Assembly (NCBI RefSeq): GCF_000153465.1
Contig: NZ_CH672387.1
Coordinates: 2,705,903 to 2,769,902, forward strand
Length of the DNA: 64,000 nucleotides
Source of the DNA: Aurantimonas manganoxydans SI85-9A1
Lineage (GTDB): Bacteria; Pseudomonadota; Alphaproteobacteria; Rhizobiales; Rhizobiaceae
Reading direction: 5' to 3'
In this document: piece after piece, positions 43,095 to 53,104 of the stretch
How the letters are laid out: every line of letters begins with the position of its first letter
Position numbering within the stretch: the stretch's first letter is position 1
Made by a program: the position numbers and the translations under genes
Notes under the pieces: generated by a model
What the model was told of the DNA's origin: nothing
Databases searched by the model: none
What the model saw: only the letters and a program-made list of their open reading frames with translations

Positions 43095-44054
43095 ATGTTC
43101 GACGGCAGCTACACACTGGATACCAAGACCGGCGCCGCGCTCCATGTCCATCATGCGCGGGCAACCGGCCCCGCGCGCGCCATCGTCCTCGTCCATCACG
43201 GCCTTGCCGAACATGCCGGACGCTACGGCGATCTCGCCGCGGCGCTCGCCGCGAAGGGCTGTCACGTCTTTGCCCACGATCATCGCGGCCATGGCTCGAC
43301 CACGGCGGCGGATGCGCCGCTGCGCCGTTTTGCCCGCCGCAACGGCGCCGAAAAGGTGCTGACCGACTGCCGCGCCGTGCATCTGGACGCAACCGCCCGC
43401 CATCCGGGCCTGCCGGTGATCGTCTTCGGCCATTCCATGGGCGGCCTGATCGCCCTCAATTACGCCGAACGCCATGGCCGCGAACTGGCCGGCGTCGCCG
43501 TCTGGAACGCCAATTTCACCGCCGGGCTCGAGGAGCGCGTCGGCCGTCTGGCGCTCAAGGTGGAGAAGGCGCTGAAGGGCTCCGACGTGCCCAGCGGCAT
43601 CCTGCAGCGCGCCACCTTCGAGGCCTGGGGCAAGGCGATCTCGCCCCGCCGCACCATGCAGGACTGGCTGTCCCACGATCCGGCGGCGGTCGACGCCTTC
43701 ATCGCCGATCCGCTCTGCGGCTTCGCACCGACCCTGTCGATGATGGAGGACGTCATGGCGCTGATCTTCCAGGGCGGGTCGGAGGCCGGGCTGGCGATGC
43801 TGCCGGCCGAGCTTCCCGTCCACTGCCTCGGCGGCACCGCCGACCCGGCGACGGACAAGGGCGAGGCGGTCACGGTGCTGGCCGGACGGTTGCGCCTCGC
43901 CGGCGTCAGGGACGTGACCCTGCAGATCGTCGAGGGGGCGCGCCACGAGACGCTGAACGAGGTGCCGGTCTATCGCGCGCCGGCCATGGCGGGACTGTTC
44001 GGCTGGCTCGACCGGATCGTGCCGGCCGGCGGCGCCGCGCCCCGCCCCGGCTGA
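43095..44054 (+). CDS. Alpha/beta hydrolase, monoacylglycerol lipase-like
   Basis: 319 residues. Fold signatures: VLVHHGLAEHAGRYGDLAAA (oxyanion and HG), FAHDHRGHGSTTAADAP, the nucleophile elbow FGHSMGGLIALNYAERHG, and the late His in EGARHETLNEV. This set is typical of the Serine aminopeptidase-S33/monoglyceride lipase branch, acting on lysolipids or monoglycerides. No signal peptide. CGGAGAGACG precedes ATG 43095. Divergent from the small secreted protein. Confidence 0.9.
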   Translation: MFDGSYTLDTKTGAALHVHHARATGPARAIVLVHHGLAEHAGRYGDLAAALAAKGCHVFAHDHRGHGSTTAADAPLRRFARRNGAEKVLTDCRAVHLDATARHPGLPVIVFGHSMGGLIALNYAERHGRELAGVAVWNANFTAGLEERVGRLALKVEKALKGSDVPSGILQRATFEAWGKAISPRRTMQDWLSHDPAAVDAFIADPLCGFAPTLSMMEDVMALIFQGGSEAGLAMLPAELPVHCLGGTADPATDKGEAVTVLAGRLRLAGVRDVTLQIVEGARHETLNEVPVYRAPAMAGLFGWLDRIVPAGGAAPRPG

Positions 44055-44185
44055 ACGCACGCCGTCCGCGCGCCGCCCCTTGCCGGAGCGCAACGCCGGC
44101 GCATTCTCCTCCGCATGTCCGAATTCGTCATCGCGACCTCGTGTCCGGCGCGCGCCGACCGGGTCGCGACAGCGGGGAGAATGCC

Positions 44186-44629
44186 ATGATCGATTTCTTC
44201 AGCGAGCCGGCCCTTCGGGAGGTCCTCCAGCAGACCGCGCGGCTCTTCGCGGCGGCGATCTTCGGCGGCATCGTCGGCTACGAGCGCGAGAGCGGCGAAC
44301 ATGCCGCGGGCCTGCGCACCCACATGCTGGTGGCGATCGGCGCCTGCCTCTTCACCCTGCTGATGGTCGTGCTGATCGACCGCTTCGACAGCGACTCGAC
44401 CCGGGCCGACCCGATCCGCATCGTCGAGGCGGTGACCAGCGGCATCGCGTTCCTCGCCGCCGGCGTCATCATCCAGGCGCGCGGCCGGGTGAAGGGGCTG
44501 ACCACCGGCGCCTCGCTCTGGTTGGCCGGCGCCGTGGGTCTCGCCTGCGGTCTCGGGGAATATCTGCTCGCGGTGATCGCCGTCGTCCTGACGCTGATCA
44601 TCCTGCGGGTCGTCAAGCACCTGGAATAG
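44186..44629 (+). CDS. MgtC/SapB-family membrane protein
   Basis: 147 residues with four membrane helices. Family core: RLFAAAIFGGIVGYERESGE, AAGLRTHMLVAIGACLFTL, VTSGIAFLAAGVIIQARGRV (the GxxFLGAG-type motif) and GLTTGASLWLAGAVGLACG. MgtC-like proteins modulate ATP synthase, phosphate uptake or Mg2+ stress; the short form without a C-terminal ACT domain is as common. CGGGGAGAATG precedes the ATG. Confidence 0.92.
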   Translation: MIDFFSEPALREVLQQTARLFAAAIFGGIVGYERESGEHAAGLRTHMLVAIGACLFTLLMVVLIDRFDSDSTRADPIRIVEAVTSGIAFLAAGVIIQARGRVKGLTTGASLWLAGAVGLACGLGEYLLAVIAVVLTLIILRVVKHLE

Positions 44630-44728
44630 TCAACGGCTTGCTCACCGAATGCGAAGCGCAAGCAGCAGCTTCCGCTGCGTGCGACGGTCGCCGATCCGTC
44701 AGGTTAGCTGAGCGAACACGCCGCAGCG

Positions 44729-45670
44729 TCAGCCGGAACTGTCCGATGAGGCCGGGTCAGCCGCGCCGTCACCCGCCACCGACAGCGTCGGAACCGGCAA
44801 GGCCGGCGGCGCCGGCGGGCCGATGAAGCTGGTGTCGTCGGGGAACGGACGCACCATGCGAAAGGCGATCAACTCGTCGCGCGTCAGCACGTAGAGGCTG
44901 TCCGCCGGCGTCTGCATCGCCTTGATCCACACCGCCGGGTCGACGCCCATCGCCACCAGCAGTTCCTGGCACCGGGCGATGGTTTCCTGCACGCCGGCGA
45001 TGGAGCGGTCGACGTCGCGCGACACGTCCGAGAGCGGCAGCGCATAGACCTGGTGGACGCCCACCCAGGCACCCTCCCCCGCGTTTCGGGTCAGGCCGCC
45101 GGCCAGCAGCAGCGGACAGGCCGAGGCGCAATAGCCGTCGGCCGGCACCATGGCGGACAGGCGCCGCTCGCGCAGCTCCCGCGCCATGAGGATCGCGTCG
45201 TCCACCGCGCCGCCCGGCGAATGCAGGTAGAGCGTGCGGGCTCCGGCCGCCTCGGGGCTCGCCAGGAAATCGCGGAAATCGCCCGCCGTGCCGATCTCGA
45301 TCCGCCCGATCGCGCTGATCGCACCGTCCGGCCCGGCGACGAAGCGCATGCGCTCGGCCATCGCCTCGCCGTCCACCGGACCGTCCCAGCCGGGCAGGCT
45401 CGGCACGCCCCGGTCGGGTGCCACCGGAATCGTCTTCGGCAGATAGGGGCGAACCTGGTCGCCCGGCTCGGGACGCGCCAGCGGCATCGGTTCGGTGCGG
45501 CTGATCCGCTCGCGGTCGGCCGTCGCCTCGGCCAGCTGCCGGTAGTCGAGGAAGGCGATCGAGCCGGCGATGACGAGCAGCGCCACGAAGACGCCGCGCA
45601 GGACCGCGCCCTCCGGGATCGCCCGGATCAGCCGTTCGACGCGTCCCGGTGATGCCTCCTCGCCGATCAT
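44729..45670 (-). CDS. Membrane-anchored ClpP-fold serine protease-like protein (COG3904 type)
   Basis: 313 residues. A membrane helix (about 23-41) is followed by a Pro-rich linker and a ClpP/crotonase domain (about 105-260). LYLHSPGGAVDDAILMAREL matches the ClpP/SppA oxyanion strand, YCASACPLLLAGG places the nucleophile at Ser183, and WVGVHQVYA gives His206. All protease residues are thus present on the outer side of the membrane. Target unknown. It starts seven bases after the next gene's stop and forms an operon with it. Confidence 0.8.
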   Translation of the reverse strand: MIGEEASPGRVERLIRAIPEGAVLRGVFVALLVIAGSIAFLDYRQLAEATADRERISRTEPMPLARPEPGDQVRPYLPKTIPVAPDRGVPSLPGWDGPVDGEAMAERMRFVAGPDGAISAIGRIEIGTAGDFRDFLASPEAAGARTLYLHSPGGAVDDAILMARELRERRLSAMVPADGYCASACPLLLAGGLTRNAGEGAWVGVHQVYALPLSDVSRDVDRSIAGVQETIARCQELLVAMGVDPAVWIKAMQTPADSLYVLTRDELIAFRMVRPFPDDTSFIGPPAPPALPVPTLSVAGDGAADPASSDSSG

Positions 45671-45676
45671 CGCGGT

Positions 45677-46999
45677 TCAGCGCACCACGGTCTTGGGAAA
45701 CGGCGTCGGCCCGCCGGCAGTGTTGGCCTGGACGATGTCGTCGTCGGGGACCTCCCGCGGATCGTGCGCCGCCATCTCGGCGCGCGCCGCCGCCGGCAGC
45801 GCCTCGTCGGCTTCGGCCGTGCGCAGCTTCTTCTGGATGCGGATCGCCCGCATCAGCTCGGCCGCGCTCATGTCGCCGGTCTCCATCTCCTCGCCGTCCT
45901 CGCGGCGGATGACGTCCTGGACGATGCAAAGGATGAAGATCAGCACCGCCGGCAACAGGTCGATGGAGATCGCGCCGGCCCAGGACGGCAGGAAGTCGCG
46001 GGCATAGCGGATGACGGCTTCGGGCGACGACAGCGGCGTGAAGCGCACCGGCACCACCACCGGCCGCGCGAGGATCTCGTCGGCGGCGGCCGCGAGAGCC
46101 TGGCTCTGGGCCTGCACCGCGGTCTCGACCCGGCCCACGACCTCGCTCTGGCGGGTGCGCAGGTCGTCGTCGGCCCCGTCGGCGATCGGTGCGATGAAGG
46201 TGCGGCCGAGATCCTCCGCCGCGCGGCGCACGGTCGGCGCCACCGAGGTCTGCTGCAGGGCGGTGATCAGGCCGGACAGGGCGACCGCCTGCTCGGCATA
46301 GGCATTGGCGCGGTCGGCGATCGGCCCCTGCGAGGACACGAGCTGGCGCATCGCCGCCAGGCGCTCGCCGCCCTCCCCGAACAGCGTCTTGACGTCTTCG
46401 CGCGAGGCGGTGATCTCGCCCTGCAGCCCAGTGAGCTGGTTCGACATCTGGCGCAGCAGCTGCACCACCGTTCCCGAGCCGGACGTGCCGGTGAGAATGC
46501 CCGAACGGGCTTCCTGCTCGGACAGCCGGGCAAAACGCTGCGAGGCGAGCTGGATGTCGGGCAGAAGGCTCTGGGCGGCCAGGGCGTTCTCATGCGCCTC
46601 GTTCAGCTTGCCCTGATATTCCTCGGTGGTGACCGCCAGATGCTGCTCCAGCGCCGCCGCGCCGGCCAGCGCCGCGGCGTTCAGCCAGGACGACATGGCG
46701 ATGATCATCGCCGCGCCGAGGCCCATCGCGACATAGAGCATCCGCCGGCTGCCCGGCTGGCGCACATGCGGCATGAACCGCATCAGATAGGACCAGAAGG
46801 CGTAGATCGCGACGGAGACCGCCGAGGAATAGACGATGGCGCCCAGAAACACCGTCGTCGCCGTGCCGTCGAGCAGCTCGCGCACGCCGAGATAGGTGTA
46901 GACGCCGCTGGCCAGTGCCAGGACGGCCAGCGTGATGCGGGTGGTCGTATCGAGGCGGGTCAACTGCCCGCGCAGCGTATAGGATTGCGATGCGCTCAT
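45677..46999 (-). CDS. Membrane protein with long helical domain, unknown
   Basis: 440 residues. Three membrane helices near the N-terminus (about 22-43, 48-72, 88-115), a ~210-residue Gln/Ala/Glu-rich helical region probably outside the membrane, a fourth helix (about 335-360, ISIDLLPAVLIFILCIVQDV), and an acidic cytoplasmic tail. I recognise no named family. It is directly upstream of, and coupled to, the ClpP-fold protease gene, so it may be its partner or substrate. A CtrA-like box lies 54 bases before its start. Confidence 0.72.
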   Translation of the reverse strand: MSASQSYTLRGQLTRLDTTTRITLAVLALASGVYTYLGVRELLDGTATTVFLGAIVYSSAVSVAIYAFWSYLMRFMPHVRQPGSRRMLYVAMGLGAAMIIAMSSWLNAAALAGAAALEQHLAVTTEEYQGKLNEAHENALAAQSLLPDIQLASQRFARLSEQEARSGILTGTSGSGTVVQLLRQMSNQLTGLQGEITASREDVKTLFGEGGERLAAMRQLVSSQGPIADRANAYAEQAVALSGLITALQQTSVAPTVRRAAEDLGRTFIAPIADGADDDLRTRQSEVVGRVETAVQAQSQALAAAADEILARPVVVPVRFTPLSSPEAVIRYARDFLPSWAGAISIDLLPAVLIFILCIVQDVIRREDGEEMETGDMSAAELMRAIRIQKKLRTAEADEALPAAARAEMAAHDPREVPDDDIVQANTAGGPTPFPKTVVR

Positions 47000-47052
47000 C
47001 GGCCCCTGGCCCTTCAGACATTCGTCGATGCGGGTCGAGCCGCTCAGCGTTG

Positions 47053-47067
47053 TTAACCCGACATTAG
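47053..47067. promoter_or_regulatory. CtrA-type box, one mismatch
   Basis: TTAA-CCCGACA-TTAG, beginning TTAACC as in many known CtrA sites. It is upstream of the membrane protein/protease pair (start 46999, minus strand). Nearby, GCGGTTAACCGC (47116-47127) is a 12-base perfect palindrome of unknown role. Confidence 0.38.
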
Positions 47068-47269
47068 GGCTATCGCATGTTGGCGGGTAGCCGGGTGCCG
47101 CCGAAAGCTGCGCATGCGGTTAACCGCCGCGCCACCCCATCGGTTTTGCCAATCGGCCGATCGGGTTTTGCTATGACGACCAAGCAGAGGCGTCGCCCGC
47201 AGTCATGCATTAAGCGCATGGCTCACATACCGAATTGGGCATGGTGCCGAATCCGCCGATGACTATGTT

Positions 47270-47389
47270 CCACCGCAGTCAGCCGCCGACGGCACCTCCT
47301 CCCGCCGTTTGGCACTGGCTGTTTCCTCCCAAGGGTTTTTCGGAATCCTTCCTAATTCAGCCGGGTTCTCGCGAACCCGGCTTTTTTTC
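47270..47389 (+). ncRNA. Candidate trans-acting small RNA with anti-Shine-Dalgarno loops (alpha-r14-like)
   Basis: About 120 bases with three hairpins. Hairpin 1: ACGGC (47289-47293) and GCCGT (47304-47308) present the loop ACCTCCTCCC, complementary to ribosome sites. A second exposed TTCCTCCC follows. Hairpin 2: AAGGGTT / AATCCTT around TTTCGG. Hairpin 3 is an intrinsic terminator. This layout (three hairpins, CCUCCUCCC in a loop, strong terminator) matches what I remember of the rhizobial alpha-r14/NfeR1 family. The 5' end is a guess; a -10-like CTATGT lies at 47263. The overlapping open frames look accidental. Confidence 0.62.
47359..47389 (+). terminator. Intrinsic terminator of the small RNA
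   Basis: AGCCGGGTTC (47359-47368) pairs perfectly with GAACCCGGCT (47373-47382), loop TCGC, followed by a run of eight T. No protein gene on the plus strand ends here, which itself argues for a non-coding transcript. Confidence 0.93.
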
Positions 47390-47434
47390 TGTCCGGGCCC
47401 TGCCCGCACCTGCGCTTCCGACCATCGCCCACGT

Positions 47435-47462
47435 AAAAAGGCGGCCCCGGGGAGCCGCCTTT
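47435..47462 (-). terminator. Intrinsic terminator of the aminotransferase gene
   Basis: AAAGGCGGC (47437-47445) pairs with GCCGCCTTT (47454-47462). On the minus strand the stem is followed by TTTTTA, 25 bases after the aminotransferase stop. Confidence 0.85.
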
Positions 47463-47486
47463 CGTCACAGAATCAGTTTCGGAATG

Positions 47487-48994
<1,508 letters not shown>

Positions 48995-50464
48995 ATGCAT
49001 TGGCGCTCGATGAAACCCTCCGCCCTTCGGTCCAGCTTCCTGCGCGCCAAAGCCGGCAGCATCCCGGTCATGACGGCCCTGATGCTGGTGCCGATGATCG
49101 TCATCTCCGGCGGCGCCATCGACCTCATCGCCCATGAACGGCTGCGCTCGGTGCTGCAGGACGGGCTCGATCGCGGCGTCCTGGCAGCGGCCTCCCTGAC
49201 CCAGACGCGCCCGCCCCGCGAGACCATCGAGAGCTTCCTCAAGGCGGCCGTGACGAAGGGCAGCTACGCCCTCGACGTGAAGGCCGACGAGCTCAGCAAC
49301 GCCAAGCGGGTCGAGGCCAGTGCCACCGCCGTCACCGACACGGCCTTCCTGCGGCTGATCGGCATCGACAAGCTCACGGTGGAGGCCCATGCGGAGGCCG
49401 AGGAGAAGCGCAAGAACATCGAGATCTCGCTGCTGCTCGACATGTCCGGCTCCATGCGCTTCGACAAGTCCGGCAGCTATCCCGGCCCCAGCGGCGCCAT
49501 GCGCATCAACTACCTGCGCCCGGCCGCCAAATCCTTCATGGACATGGTGCTGGCCGACGGCGCCGAGGACTACACCACCGTCAGCATCGTGCCCTATGCC
49601 GGCCAGGTCAGCATCGGCCCGGTGCTGTTCGACGCCCTGGCGCGCAACCGCCGGCAGCACGATCGCTCGTCCTGCTTCCAGTTCGGGCGCAACGACTTCA
49701 CCCTCGGCGTGCCCGATTTCGCCAATCTTCCCCAGACCCAGCACTTCACCCAGGCGAACCATCACGATGCGCTGAAGAAGGCCGGCGAGGCGCAGATCAC
49801 CGAACCCTGGTGGTGCCCGGACGATCCCCACGATCCGCGGCCGGGCACGACGCCCGACTTCGTCGCGGGCGAAGGCAAGGACACCGACCGGACCAGCGTC
49901 TCATTCCTGTCCAACGACCGCGAATATCTCAAGCGGCAGATCGACAACTACAAGCTCTATGACGGCACCGGCACGCCGATCGCGCTGAAATGGGGGCTGC
50001 TGCTGCTCGACCCGGCGATCCAGCCGATGCTGCGCGAAGCGGCGCGCTACCGGGCCCTGTCCGAGGAGCTCGACATCGACGCGCGCTTCAGCAACCGGCC
50101 GGCCAGCTTCACCGATCCCGACACGATGAAGTTCCTCGTGCTGATGACCGACGGCGCGATCAGCAGCCAGCGCATTCCCAAGGATGCCAGCAAGCCGGTC
50201 CAGTACTACAACAATGGCAGCCTCAACACCGACCTCTATTCCGTCGGCGACGCCGAGCGCTTCGCGGCGGCCCTGTGCACCGCGGCCAAGCAGAAGAACG
50301 TCATCGTCTTCACCATCGGCTTCGACGTCAACGACACGGCGGCCAAGCAGATGTCGAACTGCGCCAGCGGCGCGGAGCGCTTCTACCGGGTCAACGCCCT
50401 CGACATCCAGGACGCGTTCAAGTCGATCGCCACCGCGATCCAGAAGATCAAGCTGATCGGATGA
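48995..50464 (+). CDS. TadG-like pilus-associated protein with vWA domain
   Basis: 489 residues. An N-terminal TadE/TadG-type membrane helix (AKAGSIPVMTALMLVPMIVI) exports the rest. A von Willebrand factor A domain is split by insertions: ISLLLDMSGSMRF carries the MIDAS DxSxS; later come FLVLMTDGAISS and VFTIGFDVND. Family members belong to the Tad/Flp pilus system and may mediate adhesion. ATG 48995 is used; ATG 49010 is as likely. First gene of a three-gene operon with overlapping ends. Confidence 0.9.
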   Translation: MHWRSMKPSALRSSFLRAKAGSIPVMTALMLVPMIVISGGAIDLIAHERLRSVLQDGLDRGVLAAASLTQTRPPRETIESFLKAAVTKGSYALDVKADELSNAKRVEASATAVTDTAFLRLIGIDKLTVEAHAEAEEKRKNIEISLLLDMSGSMRFDKSGSYPGPSGAMRINYLRPAAKSFMDMVLADGAEDYTTVSIVPYAGQVSIGPVLFDALARNRRQHDRSSCFQFGRNDFTLGVPDFANLPQTQHFTQANHHDALKKAGEAQITEPWWCPDDPHDPRPGTTPDFVAGEGKDTDRTSVSFLSNDREYLKRQIDNYKLYDGTGTPIALKWGLLLLDPAIQPMLREAARYRALSEELDIDARFSNRPASFTDPDTMKFLVLMTDGAISSQRIPKDASKPVQYYNNGSLNTDLYSVGDAERFAAALCTAAKQKNVIVFTIGFDVNDTAAKQMSNCASGAERFYRVNALDIQDAFKSIATAIQKIKLIG

Positions 50465-50991
50465 CGCGTCCCCTGCCGCTCCCGAAGGCTCTGCTGCGCC
50501 TTGCCCGCGACCGGCGCGGCGCGACCGCCGTCGAGTTCGCGCTGGTGCTGCCGCTGTTCCTTGCCATGGTCTTCTCGATCTTCGAGGCCGGCTGGCTGAT
50601 GACCCAGACGATCATGCAGGACGGCGCGCTGAACCGGATCGTGCGGCAGCTGCGCATCGCCGACAATGCGGCGATCTCGGCCGACGACCTGAAGCGGCGC
50701 ATCTGCGCCCAGGCGATGGTCTTCACCAATTGCGCGGCCAATACGACGGTCGAGCTGATCGTCCTGAGCAATGCCTCCGACACGATCCCGAAGACGGCGG
50801 CCAGCTGCGTCCATCGCGGCACCGTGCCGGCCTATCGGCCGGGCGAGCGCTCGGAGCTGATGTTCGTGCGGGTCTGCACCTCGGTGCGGCCGATGACGCC
50901 GATGCTCGGCCTCGCCGTGGCGCTGCCCGACGGCGACACCGGCGCCTATGGCATCAATTCCTACGCCGCCTTCGTCAACGAGCCGCAATGA
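50461..50991 (+). CDS. TadE-family pseudopilin-like protein
   Basis: 176 residues. A basic N-terminus is followed by the TadE signature RGATAVEFALVLPLFLAMVF, i.e. a pilin-like helix with the conserved Glu, then a periplasmic domain with several Cys (RICAQ, FTNCAAN, SCVHRG, VCTSV). Minor pseudopilin role expected in Tad assembly. The ATG overlaps the TadG stop (ATGA) and its own stop overlaps the next start, so translation is coupled throughout. Confidence 0.9.
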   Translation: MTRPLPLPKALLRLARDRRGATAVEFALVLPLFLAMVFSIFEAGWLMTQTIMQDGALNRIVRQLRIADNAAISADDLKRRICAQAMVFTNCAANTTVELIVLSNASDTIPKTAASCVHRGTVPAYRPGERSELMFVRVCTSVRPMTPMLGLAVALPDGDTGAYGINSYAAFVNEPQ

Positions 50992-51554
50992 TGGCCGATC
51001 CGGACCCCACGGATGGCGCTCGCCCGCCCGCTCCGCATCGGCGCCTCCTCGGCGACCGGTCCGGCGTCGCGGCGGTCGAGTTCGCGCTGATCGCGCCGCT
51101 GCTCGTCCTCGTCCTGCTCGGCACTGTCACGCTCTTCGACTTCTACCGGGAGAGCCTGGCGCTCGAACGCGCCACCGCCTCGATGAGCGACTACATGTCC
51201 CGCCAGACCGAACTGCCGAAATCGGTGCTCGACAACCGCATCATCGCCACGCTGAAGGCGCTGGTGCCGCAGCCCGACGGTGCGCTCGAGGTCCGGATCT
51301 CCAGCCTGACCCGCTCGTCGCGCGGCTTCGACACCGACTGGACCTACCCGCCGGACGCCTCGTCCGCCTTCGCGGACCGCCCCATGCCCGTCGATCTCCT
51401 GCCGTCGGTCGCCATCGGCGACTCGATCCTCGTCACCGAGACGATGATCCCCCAGAACGCCATGTTCGACGTGGTCCGGCTGAAGGGCATGACCCACAGT
51501 TCCGTCGCCGCCGTCCGCCCGCGCTTCACCAAGCGCATCGCCGGGCCGAACTGA
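50988..51554 (+). CDS. Second TadE-family pseudopilin-like protein
   Basis: 188 residues. After a Pro/Arg-rich tail comes RSGVAAVEFALIAPLLVLVL, the same signature with the conserved Glu. The mature part (about 150 residues) lacks the Cys set of its neighbour. Together with TadG-like and the first TadE it forms the usual rhizobial triplet of envelope components; the secretion ATPase (TadA/CpaF) and the major pilin are not in this window. Confidence 0.9.
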   Translation: MMADPDPTDGARPPAPHRRLLGDRSGVAAVEFALIAPLLVLVLLGTVTLFDFYRESLALERATASMSDYMSRQTELPKSVLDNRIIATLKALVPQPDGALEVRISSLTRSSRGFDTDWTYPPDASSAFADRPMPVDLLPSVAIGDSILVTETMIPQNAMFDVVRLKGMTHSSVAAVRPRFTKRIAGPN

Positions 51555-51673
51555 GCCGACGCGACACGCCCGGCCCGCGCCCGACCTCACTCCACGGCCT
51601 GCGCCGCATCTTCATTGCCGGCGGCGGCCGATGCTATGCTGCCCATTCAGGCAAGCGGCGCGAGAGGCACGCG

Positions 51674-52291
51674 ATGTTGACGATCCACGGCATGTCCGAT
51701 TCCGGCAATTGCTACAAACCCCGGCTGCTGATGGCGCTGCTCGGTCGCCCGTTTCGCCATGTCGAGGTGAGTTCGCTCGACGGCGGCACGAAGCAGCCCG
51801 CCTTCCTCGCCGCCAATCCCAACGGCAAGGTGCCGCTGCTCGAACTGGAGGACGGCTGCACCCTGCCGGAATCCAACGCCATCCTCTGCTATCTCGGCGA
51901 CGGCACGCGCTTCGTGCCGGACGACCGCTTCGCGCGCGCGCAGATGCTCGGCTGGATGTTCTTCGAGCAATACAGCCACGAGCCACAGGTCGCCGTGCGG
52001 CGCTCGCTGCTGGTCTATCCGCAGATGCGCGCAGCCGCGACGCCGCAGCGTCTGGCCGACACGCTGGCCGGCGGCCACAAGGCCCTGGCGGTGATGGAGC
52101 AGCGTCTGTCCGGGGCGCAATGGCTGGTCGGCGACGCGCCGAGCCTCGCCGACATCGCGCTCTATGCCTACACCCACCGGGCCGGCGAAGGCGGCTTCGA
52201 ACTGGCGGATTATCCGGGCATCCGGGCCTGGCTGGCACGGATCGAGGGCCTGTCCGACTACCGGCCGATCAGCTGGCTGCCCGGCGCCTGA
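51674..52291 (+). CDS. Glutathione S-transferase family protein
   Basis: 205 residues. The N-terminal domain starts LTIHGMSDSGNCYKPRLLMA with a Ser and Cys near the active site, then NPNGKVPLLELEDG and LPESNAILCYLGDGT (cis-Pro and Glu-Ser). The C-terminal domain has APSLADIALYAYTHRAGEGG. Sequence is unlike the transferase at 35508, so they are different subfamilies. Substrate unknown. AGAGGCACGCG precedes the ATG. Confidence 0.92.
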   Translation: MLTIHGMSDSGNCYKPRLLMALLGRPFRHVEVSSLDGGTKQPAFLAANPNGKVPLLELEDGCTLPESNAILCYLGDGTRFVPDDRFARAQMLGWMFFEQYSHEPQVAVRRSLLVYPQMRAAATPQRLADTLAGGHKALAVMEQRLSGAQWLVGDAPSLADIALYAYTHRAGEGGFELADYPGIRAWLARIEGLSDYRPISWLPGA

Positions 52292-52315
52292 GCGCCGAGC
52301 ATCGCTTGAAGTGGC

Positions 52316-52333
52316 TGCCGGCCTGCGCCGGCA
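52316..52333. terminator. Hairpin between convergent genes
   Basis: TGCCGGC (52316-52322) pairs with GCCGGCA (52327-52333), loop CTGC, between the transferase and sodC ends. No T-run. Confidence 0.4.
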
Positions 52334-52355
52334 ACCCGTTCTGTCAGCGGTCGGC

Positions 52356-52946
52356 TTACTGGCCCGAATAGACGACACCGCAGGCAATGCGGTTGCCGGC
52401 GTCGCCCGAGGGCTGCGAAGAGTAATCGTCGGTGCCGCCGTGCACGACGATCGCCGAGCCGTCGGCATCGTTCAGCGGCGCCTCGCCGCCGGTCAAGGTC
52501 AGCGCCGGCGCGAAGCTCTCGAAGCTTGCCGAGCCGTCGGTGGTGGTGAAGTTCGGCAGGTCGCCGGCATGATGGCCGCCCTCGACCTTGTAGCCATGCT
52601 CCTTGTCGGTCGGGTTGTAGTGCCCGCCGGCCGAGGAGAAGTCGCCTTCACAGACGCCGGTCTCGTGGACGTGGAAGGCATGATCGCCATCGGCGAGATT
52701 GGCGAGATCGGCCGACAGCAGCAGGCCATGCGGCGTCGGGGTCACCGTGACCGTGCCGGCCGAGCTGCCATCGGCGCCCTTCATCTCGACGGTGATCGGC
52801 TCCATATCATTCTGCATGCCGGCATTCATGCCGTCGGACGGCGCGTTGGCCGGCTTGTCGGTCGGGGTCGGCGTCGAATCCTGCGCCATGGCCGGAACGG
52901 CGAACAGGGCGGAGGTGGCAAGAGCGAGGGTCGCGATGCGAAGCAT
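52356..52946 (-). CDS. sodC: Cu/Zn superoxide dismutase SodC
   Basis: 196 residues. Signal peptide (MLRIATLALATSALFAVPAM), a Thr/Pro/Met-rich linker, then the dismutase domain: HGLLLSADLANLADGDHAFH, the metal ligands in FHVHETGVCEGDFSSAGGHY, GHHAGDLPNF and IVVHGGTDDY, and GNRIACGVV closing the disulfide with CEGDF. Periplasmic removal of superoxide is the known role. The Met/Asp-rich linker (MNAGMQNDM) could bind copper, an inference. Confidence 0.95.
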   Translation of the reverse strand: MLRIATLALATSALFAVPAMAQDSTPTPTDKPANAPSDGMNAGMQNDMEPITVEMKGADGSSAGTVTVTPTPHGLLLSADLANLADGDHAFHVHETGVCEGDFSSAGGHYNPTDKEHGYKVEGGHHAGDLPNFTTTDGSASFESFAPALTLTGGEAPLNDADGSAIVVHGGTDDYSSQPSGDAGNRIACGVVYSGQ

Positions 52947-53104
52947 GGGACGGTTCCTTCCGGTTTCGCAGGCCCGCGTGAAGATTGGTTCGCAGACCTG
53001 AGTGTCGTCCCCGCAACGACCGCCCGCCGGCGATCGTTCCGCTCTGATCAGCGAGGTGTGACCGCGCCGGCTGCCCGCAGGCGTTGTGGACGGAAAGGCA
53101 AAGC

